Assembly (NCBI GenBank): GCA_027335515.1
Contig: DAHWHT010000202.1
Span: 1-6,080 of the forward strand
DNA from: Clostridia bacterium
GTDB taxonomy: Bacteria; Bacillota_E; RBS10-35; JAJYVN01
DNA length: 6,080 nt
Direction: 5' to 3'
The notes below the pieces were generated by a model. The model had not been told where the DNA came from. It searched no databases and saw nothing but the letters and a program-made list of their open reading frames with translations. Made by a program: the position numbers and the translations under genes. Of this stretch, positions 5,315 through 6,080 are shown piece after piece. Each line of letters starts with the position of its first letter. Position 1 is the stretch's first letter.

Positions 5315-6080
5315 CGGCAGTTTCGCAACGGGCGAGGGTGACAGAGGCAGAAAGCTTGATCTTCAGGGGTTTTCGGGGGGTCAGTTTGTAGTACCTGTCT
5401 TGCTGGCGGGCACCTCCGGGTGGAACCGGGTGAGACCGAGCAACTGGAACAGGCGCTCCTGATCGGGGCTGCGGCGGGTGAGGCGGATGCTGACGGGGAC
5501 GGAGCGCCGATGGTGGTCGTCGTGGGGTAGGTCCACGACCGCCCTGATACCGGCGAGGGTTTCCATGACCGTGGTGAAGCCGCTGATCATGCCCGCGCGG
5601 TGGACCTCGCGCTGCAGCAGGGAGGCAAGAAGCAAGGCGAAGACGCAATACGCAGCATGCACCCGGATCATATGGTCACGCCGGTGGAACAGCGGGCGCC
5701 AGTTGACGAAGTGAGTGTCCTTCATCTGCTTGAAGGCGTCCTCGATCTTGGCTTGGCTGCGGTAGGCCGCGACCATCTGCTCATCGGTCCATTCCAGGTG
5801 GTCTGAAAAGAGCAACGTCTTGCCATAGTGGCGGTCGATCATCTGCTGCATCGCGGCGTTGTCCCAGTGCCAGTGCAGATGGATGGCCCCAGCAGAGTCC
5901 GCTTCCGGCGTATAGCACAGGTACGGTGCTGGTTCCCGGCCCCGCAGGATGCGGCTGATCAGGCGGCGGGTGCTCTCGACGGTCGGCTTGCGCCCCCGGG
6001 GTGGGACAGGACCGCTCCAGCGTTCCAACTTGGCCTGGATCTCCTCCAGGGCTTCCTCGATTTTGGCACGCTGCCTCCTG
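5315..6080 (-). mobile_element. IS1634-like insertion sequence, 3' half (continues past right edge)
   Basis: The element is identified from its transposase. Its right-hand part, including the start of the transposase and the other terminal repeat, lies beyond the window. The left boundary is inferred: CGGCAGTTTCGCAACG at 5315-5330, read outward as CGTTGCGAAACTGCCG, lies about 50-65 nt beyond the stop codon and looks like a terminal inverted repeat, with a sharp change from GC-only flank to mixed composition. The other repeat is needed to fix the end and the target duplication. Confidence 0.6.
5381..6080 (-). CDS. IS4-superfamily (IS1634-like) DDE transposase, C-terminal part
   Basis: The frame is open from the right edge to the TGA at 5383-5381, giving 232 residues, roughly the C-terminal half of a protein usually 450-600 long. 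It is not a TTG-initiated short gene: upstream in-frame residues RRQRAKIEEALEEIQAK belong to the same family pattern. The hallmark is YRSQAKIEDAFKQMK at visible residues 106-120, which carries Y, the catalytic Glu (E113) and K120 of the IS4-type Y-x2-R-x3-E-x6-K signature, with Gln109 in place of Arg. An Asp at 93 (LLFSD) may be the second catalytic acid. The block WRPLFHRRDHMIRVHAAYCVFALLL is the typical segment after the third acid in IS1634 members. As a DDE enzyme it would cut and rejoin the element's ends. No frameshift or stop interrupts the visible part, so the copy may be intact. Composition is less GC-extreme than its flank, consistent with acquisition. Confidence 0.93.
   Translation of the reverse strand, partial: RRQRAKIEEALEEIQAKLERWSGPVPPRGRKPTVESTRRLISRILRGREPAPYLCYTPEADSAGAIHLHWHWDNAAMQQMIDRHYGKTLLFSDHLEWTDEQMVAAYRSQAKIEDAFKQMKDTHFVNWRPLFHRRDHMIRVHAAYCVFALLLASLLQREVHRAGMISGFTTVMETLAGIRAVVDLPHDDHHRRSVPVSIRLTRRSPDQERLFQLLGLTRFHPEVPASKTGTTN

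Noticed and set aside
5345..5380. A terminator or attachment site in the A/T-richer stretch after the transposase stop
   Set aside because: There are G-runs and an AAGCTT-containing near-palindrome, but no stem with a U-tract and no repeat partner elsewhere in the window.
4744..5391. A plus-strand frame of 215 codons in the gap before the insertion sequence
   Set aside because: Its translation is Gly/Arg/Pro-rich and low in hydrophobic residues, has no convincing Shine-Dalgarno and runs into the insertion sequence. I treat the gap as non-coding.
4401..5648. A minus-strand frame of 415 codons crossing the insertion-sequence end
   Set aside because: It overlaps the real transposase in another frame and crosses the mobile-element boundary and the antisense of the lipoprotein end; no domain is visible.
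5381..6028. Treating the transposase as a complete 215-residue gene starting at a TTG at 6028
   Set aside because: The frame is open further to the window edge with family-like sequence, so the TTG is an internal Leu codon.
1..6080. tRNA, rRNA, CRISPR array or riboswitch
   Set aside because: I looked for T-loop GTTCRA patterns with acceptor stems, regularly spaced repeats and known riboswitch cores, and found none that fit.

Overview
The window comes from a very GC-rich bacterial genome. Strong Shine-Dalgarno sequences, GC-rich third codon positions, proline/threonine-rich lipoprotein linkers and an IS4-superfamily (IS1634-like) transposase fit a high-GC Gram-positive-type or Chloroflexota/Dormibacterota-like organism. 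That taxonomic guess is weak and rests on style only; no phylogenetic marker is present.

Layout, left to right. (1) Minus strand, 521 down to the left edge: the N-terminal 173 residues of a nucleotidyltransferase-fold protein that continues outside the window. (2) 522-1187: gene-free, with a G-quadruplex motif and two hairpins. (3) Minus strand, 2048-1188: a 286-residue secreted lipoprotein of unknown family with a Ser-rich spacer. (4) 2049-2418: gene-free. (5) Minus strand, 2796-2419: a 125-residue stand-alone protein resembling a degenerate response-regulator receiver domain. (6) 2797-3412: a gene-free divergent region holding a candidate leaderless promoter with a perfect palindrome over its -10 box. 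(7) Plus strand, 3413-4540: a two-domain lipoprotein with a Pro/Thr linker. (8) 4541-5314: gene-free. (9) Minus strand, 6080 down to 5381: the C-terminal 232 residues of an IS1634-like DDE transposase, with the probable insertion-sequence end near 5315.

No operon is evident: every gene is separated from its neighbour by hundreds of bases, and about 40% of the window is outside any credible gene. The minus-strand genes have clear Shine-Dalgarno sequences. The single plus-strand gene lacks one at its likely start and may be translated from a leaderless message. The two lipoproteins and the receiver-like protein could belong to envelope sensing or housekeeping, but nothing visible ties them into a pathway. 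I see no clear multi-gene novel system. The best leads are the palindrome-covered leaderless promoter at 3378-3413, the orphan receiver-like protein, the two uncharacterised lipoproteins, and the insertion-sequence end lying next to paired palindromes.
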